Shown piece by piece: positions 45,608-57,720 of a stretch of 64,000 nucleotides of DNA. The notes below the pieces were generated by a model that saw only the letters and a program-made list of their open reading frames with translations, had not been told where the DNA came from and did no database searches. Location of the stretch: the NCBI GenBank assembly GCA_038049695.1, contig CP142453.1:20092001-20156000 (forward strand), given 5' to 3'. The first letter of the stretch is position 1. Each line of letters starts with the position of its first letter. This DNA comes from Cinnamomum chago. Taxonomy: Eukaryota > Streptophyta > Magnoliopsida > Laurales > Lauraceae. The position numbers were made by a program, and so were the translations under genes.

Positions 45608-45836
45608 ACTTTTTTTTTTTTTGCTATCGGAGCGTTCCCAACCTTTTGGGCTGGACTAATCCCTCCAGGCCCAGAGGGAAGCCCGGGTAAATACCCCTGT
45701 GGCCCCAAGGTGGTAGCAGTAGTGGACTCAACTTTCATTTCTTGAAGAAGGGGGAACCGGGGGTCAATACCAAGACCTCTAATTCCGGAAGAGGGAGGAA
45801 CCGTGGTCCCGACCACTCGGCTAATCCCTTGGGGTT
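45608..45836 (-). mobile_element. SINE with tRNA-like head and poly(A) tail
   Basis: About 229 bp on the minus strand. The head starts AACCCCAAGGGATTAGCCGAG, whose TTAGCCGAGTGGT part resembles an RNA polymerase III A box. GGTATTGACCC about 50 bases on is a B-box candidate. The element ends in an A-run (a T-run of 13 at 45610-45622 on the plus strand). The exact 13 bp sequence AAGTTTTTATCAA flanks both sides (45595-45607 and 45837-45849), the target duplication of LINE-driven insertion. The intact duplication suggests a fairly young insertion. Confidence 0.9.
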
Positions 45837-45849
45837 AAGTTTTTATCAA

Positions 45850-46784
45850 CCTACCACATGTTTTGATACGACAATGGGATCCCGCAAAATCTTCACCGAC
45901 CGAAACATCCGGACATTCCCATCCATCCAAGGGTGCCTACCGGTGCGATTACTATGGACATCCATAAGTAGGAACGTCCGCAGAAGAATGGGGGAAAAGC
46001 CCATGCCTCCATAAAAAAAAAAAAAGCCATAGCTCCCCTCAAATGAAAAAATAATGATGAAACTTATTTTATAGCCATCATCAGCCCCACTCAAACGAAG
46101 ATCCAGAGTCCACCACTACGTGTAAATATCCATCTAAATGATTATCTAGCTATTAACATTCTATGGACCAATAGAGGGTGTATACGTGCGTGTATTTTAA
46201 TTTTAATTTTAACTTTTTTTTTGTTCTTTGGGCTGAAGAAAATGGGGTATAATTTCTATATTTACTACAATCTATTCAGGGGAAAAAGTGAAATACTTGA
46301 GAGATAACGAGTGATAACAATAATAGAAAAAATCCTCTACCGAGTACATGAGCTCACCATACACAAATATCTATTGGGGCCCACCTTATGATCCATCCGA
46401 GTGGACCATAAAATAGTGCCCCCTTCTGATAGTCACCGATTCTAGATTGGGCATCCATCTGAATGGACTGGACTAGACGATTGGATCAAGTGTACACTCA
46501 TTTTGATACCCTGGTCCCATCCTAAGCGGGCTCCACAAGGAAGTGAGCTAAAAATAGCTTGGGCTAATGTGCTCAGCAAAGGGGGCTGTGTTCTCTTAGA
46601 ACAAACATCTCGAGACTGGAAAGATAATATTCTAATGGGAAATTTCCACTTGTGCGGGATTTTCGGTCTCCGCCTTTAATTCAGTGGTCCTGCTTTTTTG
46701 AATGCGGCGGATAAAAAATCCCGCAACATCCAAAAAAAGGGATTCCCAAAGGTGAAAAGAGTAAGGTAAAATCTGACAGATACC
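45850..46784. other. Intergenic stretch, repeat-derived
   Basis: The stretch 45870-46024 ends in an A-run of about 13 and could be another retroposed sequence, but I see no target duplication. GGGCCCACC-type dispersed repeat DNA occurs near 46378. No gene seen. Confidence 0.4.
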
Positions 46785-46885
46785 ACATCTCTAGATATCT
46801 TAACAGCACAAGACTCCACATCTCTGGATATCTCAACAGCACAAGAATCCACATCTCTGGGTATCTTAACATGGTAGAAAGTAAG
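46785..46885. repeat. 33 bp tandem repeat, about three units
   Basis: CCACATCTCT(A/G)GATATCT followed by (T/C)AACAGCACAAGA recurs at roughly 33 bp spacing. A further partial unit is near 46926-46945. Confidence 0.8.
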
Positions 46886-47430
46886 AAGAAATATGACACA
46901 AACCATAGACACCCAAGCAAACATAACATCTGGAGATCTTAACATGGTAAAAAGAGTAAGGTGAAATATTACAGAAACCAAAGAAACTTCAGAAAACATA
47001 AACATAGTAGTAATTAGCCCTGGAACTTGGAGGTTACCCATTGCAAATCTCTCCCTGTGAGATTATTGAAATCAAACTATGATTTTAAAACTCACAGTAT
47101 TTGATTCTGGCATGCAGTTTTGGTGTCTCAGTTTCAGTCCAAACCTTCTCTCACCATTTAACTCCAGCTTGCGTTTTTGTCCCTCAGTCTCAATCCAGAG
47201 GATCATTTCACTTTGGATAACAAATGCAAATTTTCTACCACTCACGCTTTCCATGTCATCTCCTTTCAATTTTTTGGTAATGTTTTCAATAGTTTGACTT
47301 CATCTACTGATCACTGGACAATATGTTTTCTTTACCGTTACTGACTAAAAAAAATCTACTGGTCACTGGAAAGTGGAAACCCCTGGGTACACAGTCATCG
47401 GTTCGCTTCTACAATCACTGACTTTCTTTA

Positions 47431-50400
47431 TCAGGTGTCATCTTCACTAGAAGTAGCTGCTATAGGAGATTCGCTGAATGGAACAACCTAACCTGCAAAA
47501 GAACATTTGACACTTGCGGTGGAAAATTTCCAACACCTGCATGAAAAATCGTACATCAGAATGCAGTGTCCATAGAACATGTGCTGTGGTGAAAGGAAAG
47601 AGATGCATACGTTACTTAATCTTTGATTGAAACACCAACCCCTGTGATATTCACCGTCTTTTCAATGCTTGAATTGATTAACTGTTCCCCTTTTTAGACC
47701 ATCTTCATCTACAAAATTCTGATCTGAGAACTCTGAAAAAGAACCAAATTATTTAGTACTCAAGAATAGTTTGATATAAATTTCACATGAAGCAAGCACA
47801 AATACTTATCTGCTTCCGTATTGTACTATCAGTCTATCACCATCATATTCATTAAAACCCTAATTCTTTGTTCGATCAACAGGGAATATCTGCATTCATC
47901 ATGCTGTCAATTAAAGTGGCCCCATGGTTCAGTAATTTACTGCATTGGTTGATGCCTTTGCCATGGATGGACTAAGCCACATAGGCAACCCTGATTCATG
48001 GTTGAATGAACAAGAAGAACTATCAGAAAACCAGTATCCAATATCCATCCACAATCACTGTGAACGAGAGAAGACTGGATGGGTGGTATGGTCATTATCA
48101 GAAGAGACTTAAAAGAGTTAAGAACATCCATCTAAGTGACTATTGGAATATCGAACCATCACATTTAACAGTGCAGATACTGAACTATAGGACCTTAGGT
48201 ATGAATATAGGGAGCTGGAAGAAGCACAACAAACAGTAAGATTTGCTGTTGTGAGAGAAATTGTTCTTACACTAAAAAGAACCCACTCCTACTTTGCAAC
48301 CTTCTGTTAATAACAGAAAATATCTATTGGGGTTTTCTCAATTAGTTTTGGGAATCTTGAAATCATTCTCTTTCACTGTTTCATTGCGACAGATGTGACT
48401 CCTTTGAAGTTCAAAACCCATTTTACTGAATTACTGAATTAGTATTTTTTTTAATCAGTTATCATCTATTTTCTTAATAGAATTTTGGAAGTAAGACAGT
48501 TCAGTTTGTTGCTTTAGTGTAAAAACAATGTAGTGGTCATTTGAAGATAAGAAAGAAAACCATGTCACTTCACAGGAAATACTTTAACTAGTATACACAA
48601 CTTTACACTGGAACCATGTCAAGATGAAATGCCAAATAAGGAGCAATCCAAATATAAATGGAGAGAACTAAAACATATTTTTCTCCACTATTCGCTGTAC
48701 TTGATTAATTGACATTTTAGGTTTTCCTTTTGTGCAGTGCAATATGGTTATAATACATTTAAGATCTTTGTAGCGGTGATTGGTATGGAAATATAAATAT
48801 AAATGGCGGTGATTACAGGTATCATGTGTTAGCACAATATGATAAGGCATGTGACATGGCATTTTTCCTTTGAATCTGTGTCCTATTTATGGTGCCATTT
48901 AAATATCTGGAAGGGCCCACCTTTTAATGTTCACCCTGTATTGCCCACTTGGCCAATTTTCATTCCAACTGAAGTAGGATGCACCATTAGATTGATCATG
49001 TGTAAAGCATGTGATCTACATGTGATTCATTCCCTTTATTTTTCGTATTTTATTCATATGATTGACTCTTGATCTATCAAATGGTGCGCCCTACTTAGTT
49101 GGAATAAAATTTGGTCAATGATAATGCAGTGATAGGACATTATTTTTGACTTATCTGGACTTAAGAAGATCGCCCTGGTATTGATTTAAATATTTGTGTG
49201 CAGAGAATTACCTGTGCACAGCACAAGGAGAATCCAGAATGTTTCTCCCTAGGGAAGTCCAAGGAATGAGCCATGTGAGGGTTGTACTGGTTTTAGTGTT
49301 CCATTAACTGATTATGTAATACTGTGTTACCAAAAAAAAAAAGAAAGAAAAAAGAAAAATAGAAAAGAAAAAGAGACGAGTAGAATGGACCTAATAGGGC
49401 TCGGCAGTCCAGATGAGTCTGCCAAGCCAATTGGGTACTTCATATTACATAGAACAGAAATTCTGTTTTCACCATGCTTAATTCATCCTTTTTCTTTTGA
49501 TGCAATAGAATACGATTATACATATACACTCATTATCCATATTACTTTGATGAAAGATGCGGAAATGTCAAAACATGTTCATGACAAATCAACAACCTAA
49601 AGCATTGATTTCCATCATATTGATTTGTTATCTAATGTTTATGTATAATCATTTAAAACAAAATGTGAGCTGCTGTCACATATTAGGCTTACTTAACTCT
49701 TACAAATGATATGCCACATCATATGCACCATTGTTAAAATGAAAGAGACGCAACGGTGGGTTTTTTACTTTTTTCAAATGCAAACAAAGCTGGAAGCAAG
49801 AAAGTAACAGGTTGGAGAATGTTATTTCCAATATTCTAGCACTATGCAAATGGCATGTTGGAAAATAACAGAAAAGGAAAGTACAAAAAAGTACAAGTTT
49901 CCTGTTTCAAGGGACACTTGTATATTTTCTCTTATGAAATTATCTTTCATTTCACAGGTGACCCTTTTCTTAATGAAAAAAACAGTAATACTCTGCACAA
50001 TTCCCATCCTCTCTTCGAAAAAGATGATTCCAATCATCTCTGTCAGTGATCATCACTTATGATCTCCAGAGACGATCTTGTCCAACTGTCTCGGATAAAA
50101 GAGAAAGACAACTCCGCCCTTTTTCTTTATTTTGATAGCCCTTGATATAAAAAAGAATTCCTCCTATGGAGGAAAACAGAGACATGAGAACAGCGAAGAG
50201 GTGCAAGGTGATTTTTGGCTATAAGCAATAATCTGGAATGGTGTCAGTTGCTTTGGTGGGTTGCTGCATTAATGGAATGGGAGTAGTTGTAATGATGGGT
50301 AAATCAATTGGGGTTGCTATTGCGATTGAAGAGATGGATGGCAAGATGTGTGGGTTAGTGGATTTCAATGAGGCTGACTGATAAGCAGAAAGCATGGTAG

Positions 50401-53400
50401 TGTGGATATCTTGGGGTTGAGAGGGGGACAATTTACTATGTTTCTGCTAGAGAAGAGCTGAATATTTAAAACTGGTCCCAGCCTGATTGAAAAGCATTAT
50501 TATTACTCTAATCAAAGAAAGATTGAAGTTATTTTTTTATGCGTGTATACTTACACTAAGGCAGGTCGCTGTGGGTTGGATTTGATCTTGCTGCGGTGGG
50601 CTGTGATGGTTTATCATGAGGATCAAGGAGCTGAGTGGCGGGCTACTAGAGAAGAATGATTTAATGGGTTGTCTCATGATTTACATAGAAATTTGCAAAT
50701 ATGGATACAAGGATGATGGCTTTAGGTAGTTAAGGGTGGAGGTGTTGAAAATGATGTTGATATACACATAGGTATTGTTGTAAAAGAGATGCAAGCAAAG
50801 TCAATGGGAAATGAATCAATTGTCAATTGTAAATCTAGAAAGGGAAAGGAATCATTTGTCAATTGTAAATCTAGAAATGGTGGCTGAGTTTGATGCCTGA
50901 CAATTGAATGGGCAGGTTTCTTTGATGGAAATGTTTGAGGCACTATTTGTTGATAATAATGAAGCCGTTCACAATGTGGAGACAGTTGCTAATTGGGATA
51001 TGATTGCAGAGAATTTCTCCTACGAGCAGACTGCATGTGCAGTTCATCTCTATGGGGCCCACTTGGGCCTATCTTTTAATCAGTGAAACTTCTTTCACAC
51101 TCTTATCCCCTCATGATCTGGAACCATGCCCAATTTTATGCTCATCGAACCTCTCTTACCATTGTATTGAATCTAAGAAAAATCTATGGTTAAAAGACCA
51201 TTAAAATTTGAGGTTGTTATATCAAGGGCCACGATAATCTAGTGGGCGTGATTTCTTGAATGAACCTTATCTATAAAGAGACCTTTTAATCCATACTACC
51301 CCCAGTGATAAGAATGCATCCAAGCGGGCCACACGAGCTAGACCACATAAGCACAATTTATGGTATGCTCATAGGTAAAAATCTTCCTATGATTAAATGC
51401 ACTGATATCTATGGCTGAGTGGAGGCTAAGATTGGTTCTGTGAACTTTGTAAAGGGTAAATTTCGTGAAGTTTGTCAAATATATTCAAGACACTCTTTGC
51501 CCATTTTGAATTAATCTATCACCTAAGATTTAGAGTATGTAAATATTATGTTCTAAATGTATCCAAGCAGGCCTGAAATGGTGCAAGAGCAAGGAGTTCT
51601 GTATTTTGAAATAATGTACCTAAGTCTCAGCCAAAAGCCTCTTATTAAGGAGATTAAAGAAAATAGTTGATTTAATTTGATGTTTAAGGGTCAATGAAAT
51701 AGGTATATTTTGAAACCTTGCCAAACAGTTACAACTAAGAATCTGTGATTTTCTTAAGAAACCCCCAAATAGACACAATACTACAATATTTTAATATTAC
51801 CCTAATATCTCCCGTACTATAATAATCTGGAAATATTTAAATCTATAATATTTAATCCTACATGTATCCAAATAGGCCCTAAACCAACTAACAACACGAA
51901 AAAGGAAGATTGTATTTCACTGACAACCTCACTCCACTAGGTTGAAGTTGAAAGCTACCTGCATTGCTATCATCAAAATCCCGATCATGTTTGTCAGAGT
52001 GATGAGATAAAGGATGATCTGAACTCATTGCCAGTCCACAGTTTGTTGTTCTGCACTTCCTCCTTTGTGTGTGGATTGCTTCACTAGGGAGCACACTGCC
52101 TCCTTGTGAACTGGATAATTGTACATCTGCCAGCTCTTGGTCATTGGAAGATTGCATAAAATGCTTGATCCATGGATTTTTAAAAAGATGAGACTCATTT
52201 CCTATGTTTAATTGAGCCTGAGCCTTCCTAAAGTTAATTTTCTCCCAGCATCCCCTTCTCAAAACCTTGAACTGCAAAAAGATGACATAATGTTTAGTAA
52301 AAAACATGGACAGCGGTTTTCCAAAGAAGGAAGTAGATTGAACGGACAAGAACGGATTTCTTCTCAGACCTGGCCGGAAGGGAAATGGGCATTTCCAGTC
52401 GAAGATATGAGGTAAGGTTGTAGCATTTTTTGCTTTCTTAGCCGCCAACTGCGCAACTCCATCATATGATACTTGAGGCTGTGCATTTTTGTAACAAATG
52501 ATGCTTCTATGGAATTGAGATACAAAGTGTGCTTCTCATTTGTCCATTTTGTGGACATTTGAACGCTCTGTTGAGGTTCCACCATGAAGGTCATCGATTT
52601 TTTTTTCAATACGATGTGTATCCACAAAATAAAGAAACATTTTACTGGTTATTATTTGAAAGATAGATATTTCCTTTGTAAATATCCAAAAAATAAGGAA
52701 ATACTTTACTGGTTATTAATTGAAAGATGGATATTTCCTTTGTAAATACCCCTTTGGCTCTTTTTTTTCTCCAAACCAAAAAAAAAAAAAAAACCTTTTA
52801 AATCCCAAAGTTTTCAAAAGCCCATGAGATGTTCAAGTTCTTGCACAAAAGTCCTGAGCAGACACATCCTGTCGAACTGTTTCAAAGCCTAAATCCAACC
52901 ATCACAGCTTAGGCTCCCCTTGAACCTTTTGAAATGCTTAAAAAAGGGGAGTCTGCATGAAGTCTCTCATGAGATACATCCACACAAGAGTCTCACCCAT
53001 ATATATCACCATTGTCATCATTCACTTGTCCCAACTATGCTGGGGTCAAGTTACATGAATTCTGTTTCGCCTGCTGTAGTTGTCGGAAAAGTTTACGCTG
53101 GCTGTCAACCTACATGACGCAACGCTCCTTTAACTAGGCCGGGATCGGCAATTACAACAAACTGGCAAAATTAGATGGTTTTGCAAATCTTAGATTCCCC
53201 ACAACATGAATAACATACCAGTTAAAGAAAAAGCCTGAATCAATAAATGCTGATTAGAATCTGGGATTTGGGATTTTAAAATTTTGGGTTTTGATTTAGG
53301 TTTGTCTTTTTCTTTATTTTTTTCCTCCTGAATCATGGTTTTGATTTAGGTTTTGAAAAGATGAAATTAATATCCATATTTTAAGAAACCCAAATCTCTG

Positions 53401-54835
53401 AAATCCAACGTCTGGAAAACATAAAACAATCTACAATTTAGCATGTAGATGCCACATGCATGTAGTTGTCCCAAACCCAACGCAAATTTTAACAACCAAT
53501 TCCCACCTTGCTATTATGGTCATCGTTTTAACTTCTTTTTTCTTTTTAGAAGGTTAGGTTTTCACGTCGAGTAATCACGCTAAAAGGAAGTTCCCAACTT
53601 TGGTTAAGACACTCACGGAACTGGACCCCTTTGGGGTAATCTTCCCTAGTTTGGATAAGTCACTTGTGAAATTGAACGGGGCTAAGCTCTCCTTGATTGT
53701 TTATGAGTTTCATTTAGGCTAATATAAAGTTTTATTCTTTCCTATTCGACCAATTATGTATTGCACTTAAGGTCTGCACCCGAAGGGATTGTAGAGATGT
53801 AAAGAATCAAAGCCAAAGTTGAAGATCAAGTTAGAACAAGCCAAAAAGCTGAGATGGCCATCCTGTCATCTTCAATCTCAGGTGCATGTCGGTGGTTTTT
53901 GAATTCATTTAAAGTTCCATATATGAATGGCCTAGATCTTGCACATGATGAATGGCTCATCACGATCAAAGTCTTGTTCCAAGTTCCAACTATGTGTGTA
54001 GCCAAACTATACGAAATGTCACCTAACTTGTAAGCAGACAACAGGCTAAATTACAGCCTGTTTTACAGCCCATATCACAGTCATATTCCACATTTCATAC
54101 TTCACCACTAACCTCTTTAGTTCTACTTCCTCAGAACCCACTATACTATCAAAATCCTAGGAACTGAATATAAAGTAGGCAAAAATGGGACCTTAAAAAG
54201 AGCACAATGTTAAGCCAGAGGCAAAGAATCGGTCCCTAGAGGAACTATATAGTAGATAACCATGAAAACGAGGAGAACCCTTGGGGCTGTTTGGATCTGC
54301 ATAACACAAACACCAGTTCTTTCGATTGAAATACCTGAATCACATGCAACTATACATTCACTTTGTTCTTACTTTGCTACAACCATTTACAGAAACAGAG
54401 TTACAGTCAAATAGAATCCCCACAAATCTGAAAGCTTAGTAAACGAATTCCGAGGATCCAAACAGGCCCTTGATATTAGAGAATTACAACATTATAAACC
54501 ATCACCGAATAACCCAGATTGAAGCTTCTTGAAAGAAGTTGTCTTTTTTCAATAGTTTCATGGTCACATACTCATATTACCTTCTTCAAATCAACTATTC
54601 ACACCCACCCAAATTCGATTCAACCCATTTCATAAAAAATCAAGAGCTAAAAGACCCAGAAAACAAAAATCCACGGAAACCAACAAATTACCAGTTTTTC
54701 TTTCTCTTTTGCGTCCGCTGAATTGTCTTCGAATCCAGTCATGCATGGTGACTTCGATCTTGATCCGTTCCCAAGTTCATCTTCAACTCGCAACACCTCC
54801 ATTTTTTGTTTTCTGGGTTGCACATCTCCATCCAT
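47431..54835 (-). CDS. COR27: COR27/COR28-like cold- and light-regulated protein
   Basis: Minus-strand exons join in phase: 54835-54692, 52567-52370, 52271-51959 and one starting at 47732. Conserved pieces follow the family order as I recall it: KWTNEKHTLYLNSIEASFV (exon 2), SGQ|FKVLRRGCWEKINF across the exon 2/3 junction, and EFSDQNFVDED (exon 4). In Arabidopsis COR27 and COR28 are cold- and light-induced nuclear regulators that repress clock genes and interact with COP1 through a C-terminal VP motif. The 3' end is uncertain. Exon 4 read through stops at TGA 47664-47662, giving 241 residues. A segment at 47487-47431 encodes VVPFSESPIAATSSEDDT and a stop; it looks like the family C-terminus with the VP motif and follows TTAG. 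It could be spliced in phase from a weak donor (ACA|GTTAAT) near 47682. Intron 3 is about 4.2 kb. Confidence 0.7.
50817..50880. repeat. Short tandem duplication in intron 3 of the COR27-like gene
   Basis: TTGTCAATTGTAAATCTAGAAA occurs twice about 38 bp apart. No function suggested. Confidence 0.7.
52621..52748. repeat. 64 bp tandem duplication upstream of COR27-like exon 2
   Basis: Two units at 52621-52684 and 52685-52748 share TTTACTGGTTATTA and GATATTTCCTTTGTAAATA. They lie in intron 1, within 60-180 bases of the exon 2 acceptor. Confidence 0.85.
54283..54469. mobile_element. MITE-like element in intron 1 of the COR27-like gene
   Basis: Starts GGGGCTGTTTGGATC and ends GATCCAAACAGGCCC, inverted with one or two differences over 15 bases, enclosing about 187 bp without coding potential. 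Target duplication unclear. Confidence 0.6.
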
Positions 54836-54906
54836 TTCTTTCAAGATTCAAGAAGAAATCGTAGCCCGAACGCCCCTCAGTGAATAATATCCTCTTTCCT
54901 CTGTTC

Positions 54907-54932
54907 TTCTTTCTTCTTCTTCTTCTTCTTCT
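54907..54932. repeat. CTT microsatellite in the COR27-like leader
   Basis: A run of CTT units just upstream of the ATG at 54835. On the gene strand it is a GAA run and probably lies in the 5' UTR. Confidence 0.8.
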
Positions 54933-54992
54933 TGAAACTCAACGAGCGATAGGGCAAACAAGCAGAAGAACGGCCAGAGGCCAGAAGGTGTA

Positions 54993-55043
54993 CACGTGGC
55001 ACGCTTTTACACGTGTCGGATATGTCATAATTTCACCACGTCA
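54993..55043 (-). promoter_or_regulatory. Cluster of three ACGT elements upstream of the COR27-like gene
   Basis: CACGTG at 54993-54998, ACACGTGT at 55009-55016 and CCACGTCA at 55036-55043 (TGACGTGG on the gene strand), all about 160-210 bp upstream of the ATG. G-box and related ACGT sites are bound by bZIP and bHLH factors such as HY5 and PIFs, which fits the known light control of COR27/28. Binding itself is inference. Confidence 0.6.
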
Positions 55044-55927
55044 GAAGTCCAGCCGATCATCCCAAGCAGGATCAGATTGTTTTTGGACTTAAAAAACAAT
55101 AACGCTCATTTTCAAAGACAACACCCTTTTTTTAACTTAACTAATTTATATTTTTATACTTAAAAACGGAATTTCCTTTCAAGAATCATTTCTAAACTCA
55201 ACAAATTCACGTGTCACCTCTTAAATAGTTCAAATAGAGATCTAAATTTCCAACAGATATCTTCGAGGTTATGAAGGAGGAAAACATCTATCCCCTTTTC
55301 TCAACCTGTGGTGTCTCATTCACAAGTCCAACTCCTAAATGGAGATCCACGGTGGGGCCCACATACAAGTAATTCTAACTATTTAGAATAAATTTAATTT
55401 CTTTATCATATATGGGTTTCTCTAATTTTACTCCATAGTAGTAGGTATCATGGTAAGTTTGTACAAATAATTAGTTATAAGATGTGATTAACATGCATTA
55501 TTGTCATATGCTCCGTCTTATAATTTTATGAACTCTGATTAGATTAGATGTGTAACTTATATAAGGGAAAGCTTTCACTTTGAACGGTCCAGATTTTTAG
55601 GTGGGCCACATGGGAAAGTCCAGACTCCACTTTGTGGATCCACCTCCATTTAAAAAAAAAAAAAAAACAAGCAGTAGAAGGCCTCCTGCTATAGAATCGG
55701 CAGAGGTTCCGGATCCATATAACAAAAAAACATGAAAAGTATTCCTGCAACTTTCAGCCTCATGAAGGCATGATGCTCTTATCTGTTTGTTGCATTGGTT
55801 ATACTTATGCATGTAACCATCCAATGCAAATGGCCAAACGTTGGCACCTTTTGAAAGACCTATTAGTATTTTGGTTTCCATGAAGAATCCACAGAAACGA
55901 ATCACCACCAATCCATCCCTTCCCTTG
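55044..55927. other. Intergenic region between the COR27-like gene and the P450
   Basis: AT-rich DNA with another CACGTG at 55210-55215 and an A-run near 55652-55667. Frames here lack motifs. The right end is the P450 promoter. Confidence 0.4.
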
Positions 55928-55935
55928 TATATAAG
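55928..55935 (+). promoter_or_regulatory. TATA box of the CYP719-like gene
   Basis: TATATAAG 79 bp upstream of the ATG at 56014, giving an expected start of transcription near 55960 and a leader of about 50 bases. Good match and spacing. Confidence 0.7.
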
Positions 55936-56013
55936 GTAAGGCTAAATCACATAGGCTTCAAGGAAGTGAGTTGAGAAATAGGAGAAAAAACAGATAAAAG
56001 TGAGGTGAAGTAC

Positions 56014-57519
56014 ATGGAAGGTCTGTGGATCATCATAGTTGCCATGGCCATGGCAGTAGTTTTTGCACTTGAAAACGCCCGGCGGAGACTGCGGTCAAAG
56101 ACGATGGTATGGCCGGTCGGACCCCGGAGTCTACCAATAATTGGCAACCTGCACCAGCTTTACAAAGGGGGTAACTTGCTCCATGTCACATTGGCTAGCC
56201 TGGCTCAAGAATATGGCAGGATCATGACCATCTGGATTGGGAGCCAGCACCCGACTATCATCGTTAGCGATCACGAGCTAGCATGGGAGGTGCTGGTCAG
56301 CAAGGCCCAAGAGTATGCTGCACGAACTCTCCCCTACATGTCAAAATTTGTCACAGCAGATTGGCAAACGCTTGCCACCTCTGACGCTGGCCCTTACTGG
56401 CATGCCCTTCGCAAGGGGCTCCAGAACTCTGCCCTCAATCCCTCCAACATCTCAGCCCAAGTTCAATTTCAAGAGAATGATATTGAAAGCATGACCCAGA
56501 GCCTCTGGGAGGAAGCCTGCAATAACAATGGAGTCGTGGAGCCACTAATCCAGCTCCGTAGAACTACTGTGAAGCTCGTCGGGCGGCTCTGTTTTGGCCC
56601 CGAATTCGACGATGAGGTGTTCGTCCAAGGCATGGATTCTGCAGTGGAGGACACAATTAGGCTCACTGGCTTCGCTCGCCTAGTCGATGTCTTCGAATTC
56701 ACCCAATACATACCTGGATTCAAGCTCCCTTTCGAACAGACATACCAAGTGAAGCGCAAAATTGAGGATCTAGTACTCCCCTACATCGCCCGCCAGCGAA
56801 AATCTGAATCGCCTAGCACGAATTGCTACTTGTACTTCCTCCTCTCTCAGGACTTGCCCGAACAGGTGGTTATCTTCAGCGTATTCGAGCTGTTCTTGCT
56901 TGGGGTGGACAGCACTTCGATGGCGACTGCTTGGGCGCTTGGCTTCTTAATACATGACAAGGAAACCCAACAAAAGCTCTATGAAGAGATCAGCCAAGGA
57001 GGAAGGGATACTATCACTGTTGAGGCAGTGAGTAAGTTGCAGTATCTTCATGCTGTAGTGAAGGAATCAATGAGATTGAAGCCTATAGCACCATTGGCAG
57101 TGCCCCACAAGGCAGTGAAGGATAGCACATTGATGGGGATGAGGGTCCTTGAGGGAACATCTGTTCTAGTAAACCTTTATGCAGTGCTCCGAGATGGGAG
57201 TGTTTGGCGCGACCCGAATCGATTCATGCCAGAGAGATTCTTGGCAAATTCGAAACATGTGCATGGAAATGGAGGTGTTGGCAATGGTCTGGAGAGAGCA
57301 ATGGAGAGGTCTTTCCTTCCATTTGGGGCGGGAAGGCGAGTCTGCGCAGGGATGGAGCTGGCAAAGGTTCATGTGGCACTCAACCTGGCTAATTTGGTGA
57401 ATCGTTTTGAATGGGGTAGTGCAGTTGAGGGGGAACTTCCTGATTTGAGTGAGGATCTCACCTTTGTTCTTAGGATGAAGACTCCTCTGAAGGCACGCAT
57501 TGTGCCTCGACGCCTTTGA
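56014..57519 (+). CDS. CYP719: Cytochrome P450, CYP719 family-like (putative methylenedioxy-bridge enzyme)
   Basis: Intronless frame of 501 residues from ATG 56014 to TGA. It has an N-terminal membrane anchor (about 3-20), the proline hinge WPVGP (33-37), an I-helix LFLLGVDSTS with noncanonical oxygen-binding GVDSTS (297-302), ExxR (E351, R354), PERF (406-409), and a complete heme loop FGAGRRVCAG (F437, Cys444). MRLKPIAPLAVPHKA, VLVNLYAVL, VCAGMELAKVHVALNLANLV and FVLRMKTPLKARI follow the CYP719 pattern rather than that of general CYP71-clan members. CYP719 enzymes sit in the ER membrane and close methylenedioxy rings on alkaloids, lignans or phenylpropanoids, with NADPH and P450 reductase. 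The substrate here is unknown. The upstream TATA box, full length and intact motifs suggest a working gene. Insertions such as KHVHGNGGVG make the C-terminal part slightly longer than the CYP719A sequences I recall, so it may form its own subfamily. Confidence 0.85.
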   Translation: MEGLWIIIVAMAMAVVFALENARRRLRSKTMVWPVGPRSLPIIGNLHQLYKGGNLLHVTLASLAQEYGRIMTIWIGSQHPTIIVSDHELAWEVLVSKAQEYAARTLPYMSKFVTADWQTLATSDAGPYWHALRKGLQNSALNPSNISAQVQFQENDIESMTQSLWEEACNNNGVVEPLIQLRRTTVKLVGRLCFGPEFDDEVFVQGMDSAVEDTIRLTGFARLVDVFEFTQYIPGFKLPFEQTYQVKRKIEDLVLPYIARQRKSESPSTNCYLYFLLSQDLPEQVVIFSVFELFLLGVDSTSMATAWALGFLIHDKETQQKLYEEISQGGRDTITVEAVSKLQYLHAVVKESMRLKPIAPLAVPHKAVKDSTLMGMRVLEGTSVLVNLYAVLRDGSVWRDPNRFMPERFLANSKHVHGNGGVGNGLERAMERSFLPFGAGRRVCAGMELAKVHVALNLANLVNRFEWGSAVEGELPDLSEDLTFVLRMKTPLKARIVPRRL

Positions 57520-57674
57520 GCTAGTATTGGTTGATTGGATATCCTAAAAAGCTTATTTGCTTCCCAAGCTGTTGTTGGTTTTAAATTCTAATTTCAACTT
57601 TTGTAGAAGAGCATATGGTTTACCTAGAAGAAAATAATGTTGGGACTTCAATGTAATGGGTGAAAAGTGAAAGT

Positions 57675-57680
57675 AATAAA
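57675..57680 (+). terminator. Candidate poly(A) signal of the P450
   Basis: AATAAA about 155 bp after the stop codon in AT-rich sequence. Confidence 0.5.
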
Positions 57681-57720
57681 TTGATTGAAGTCACCATCAA
57701 ATTTCCCACCTTTGAATAGA

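Noticed and set aside
52364..52448. Continuous frame joining COR27-like exons 2 and 3 through 52370-52271
   Set aside because: The family motif order needs splicing from SGQ to FKVL. GT at 52369 and CTTTTTGCAG before 52271 fit, and the read-through segment has no family match.
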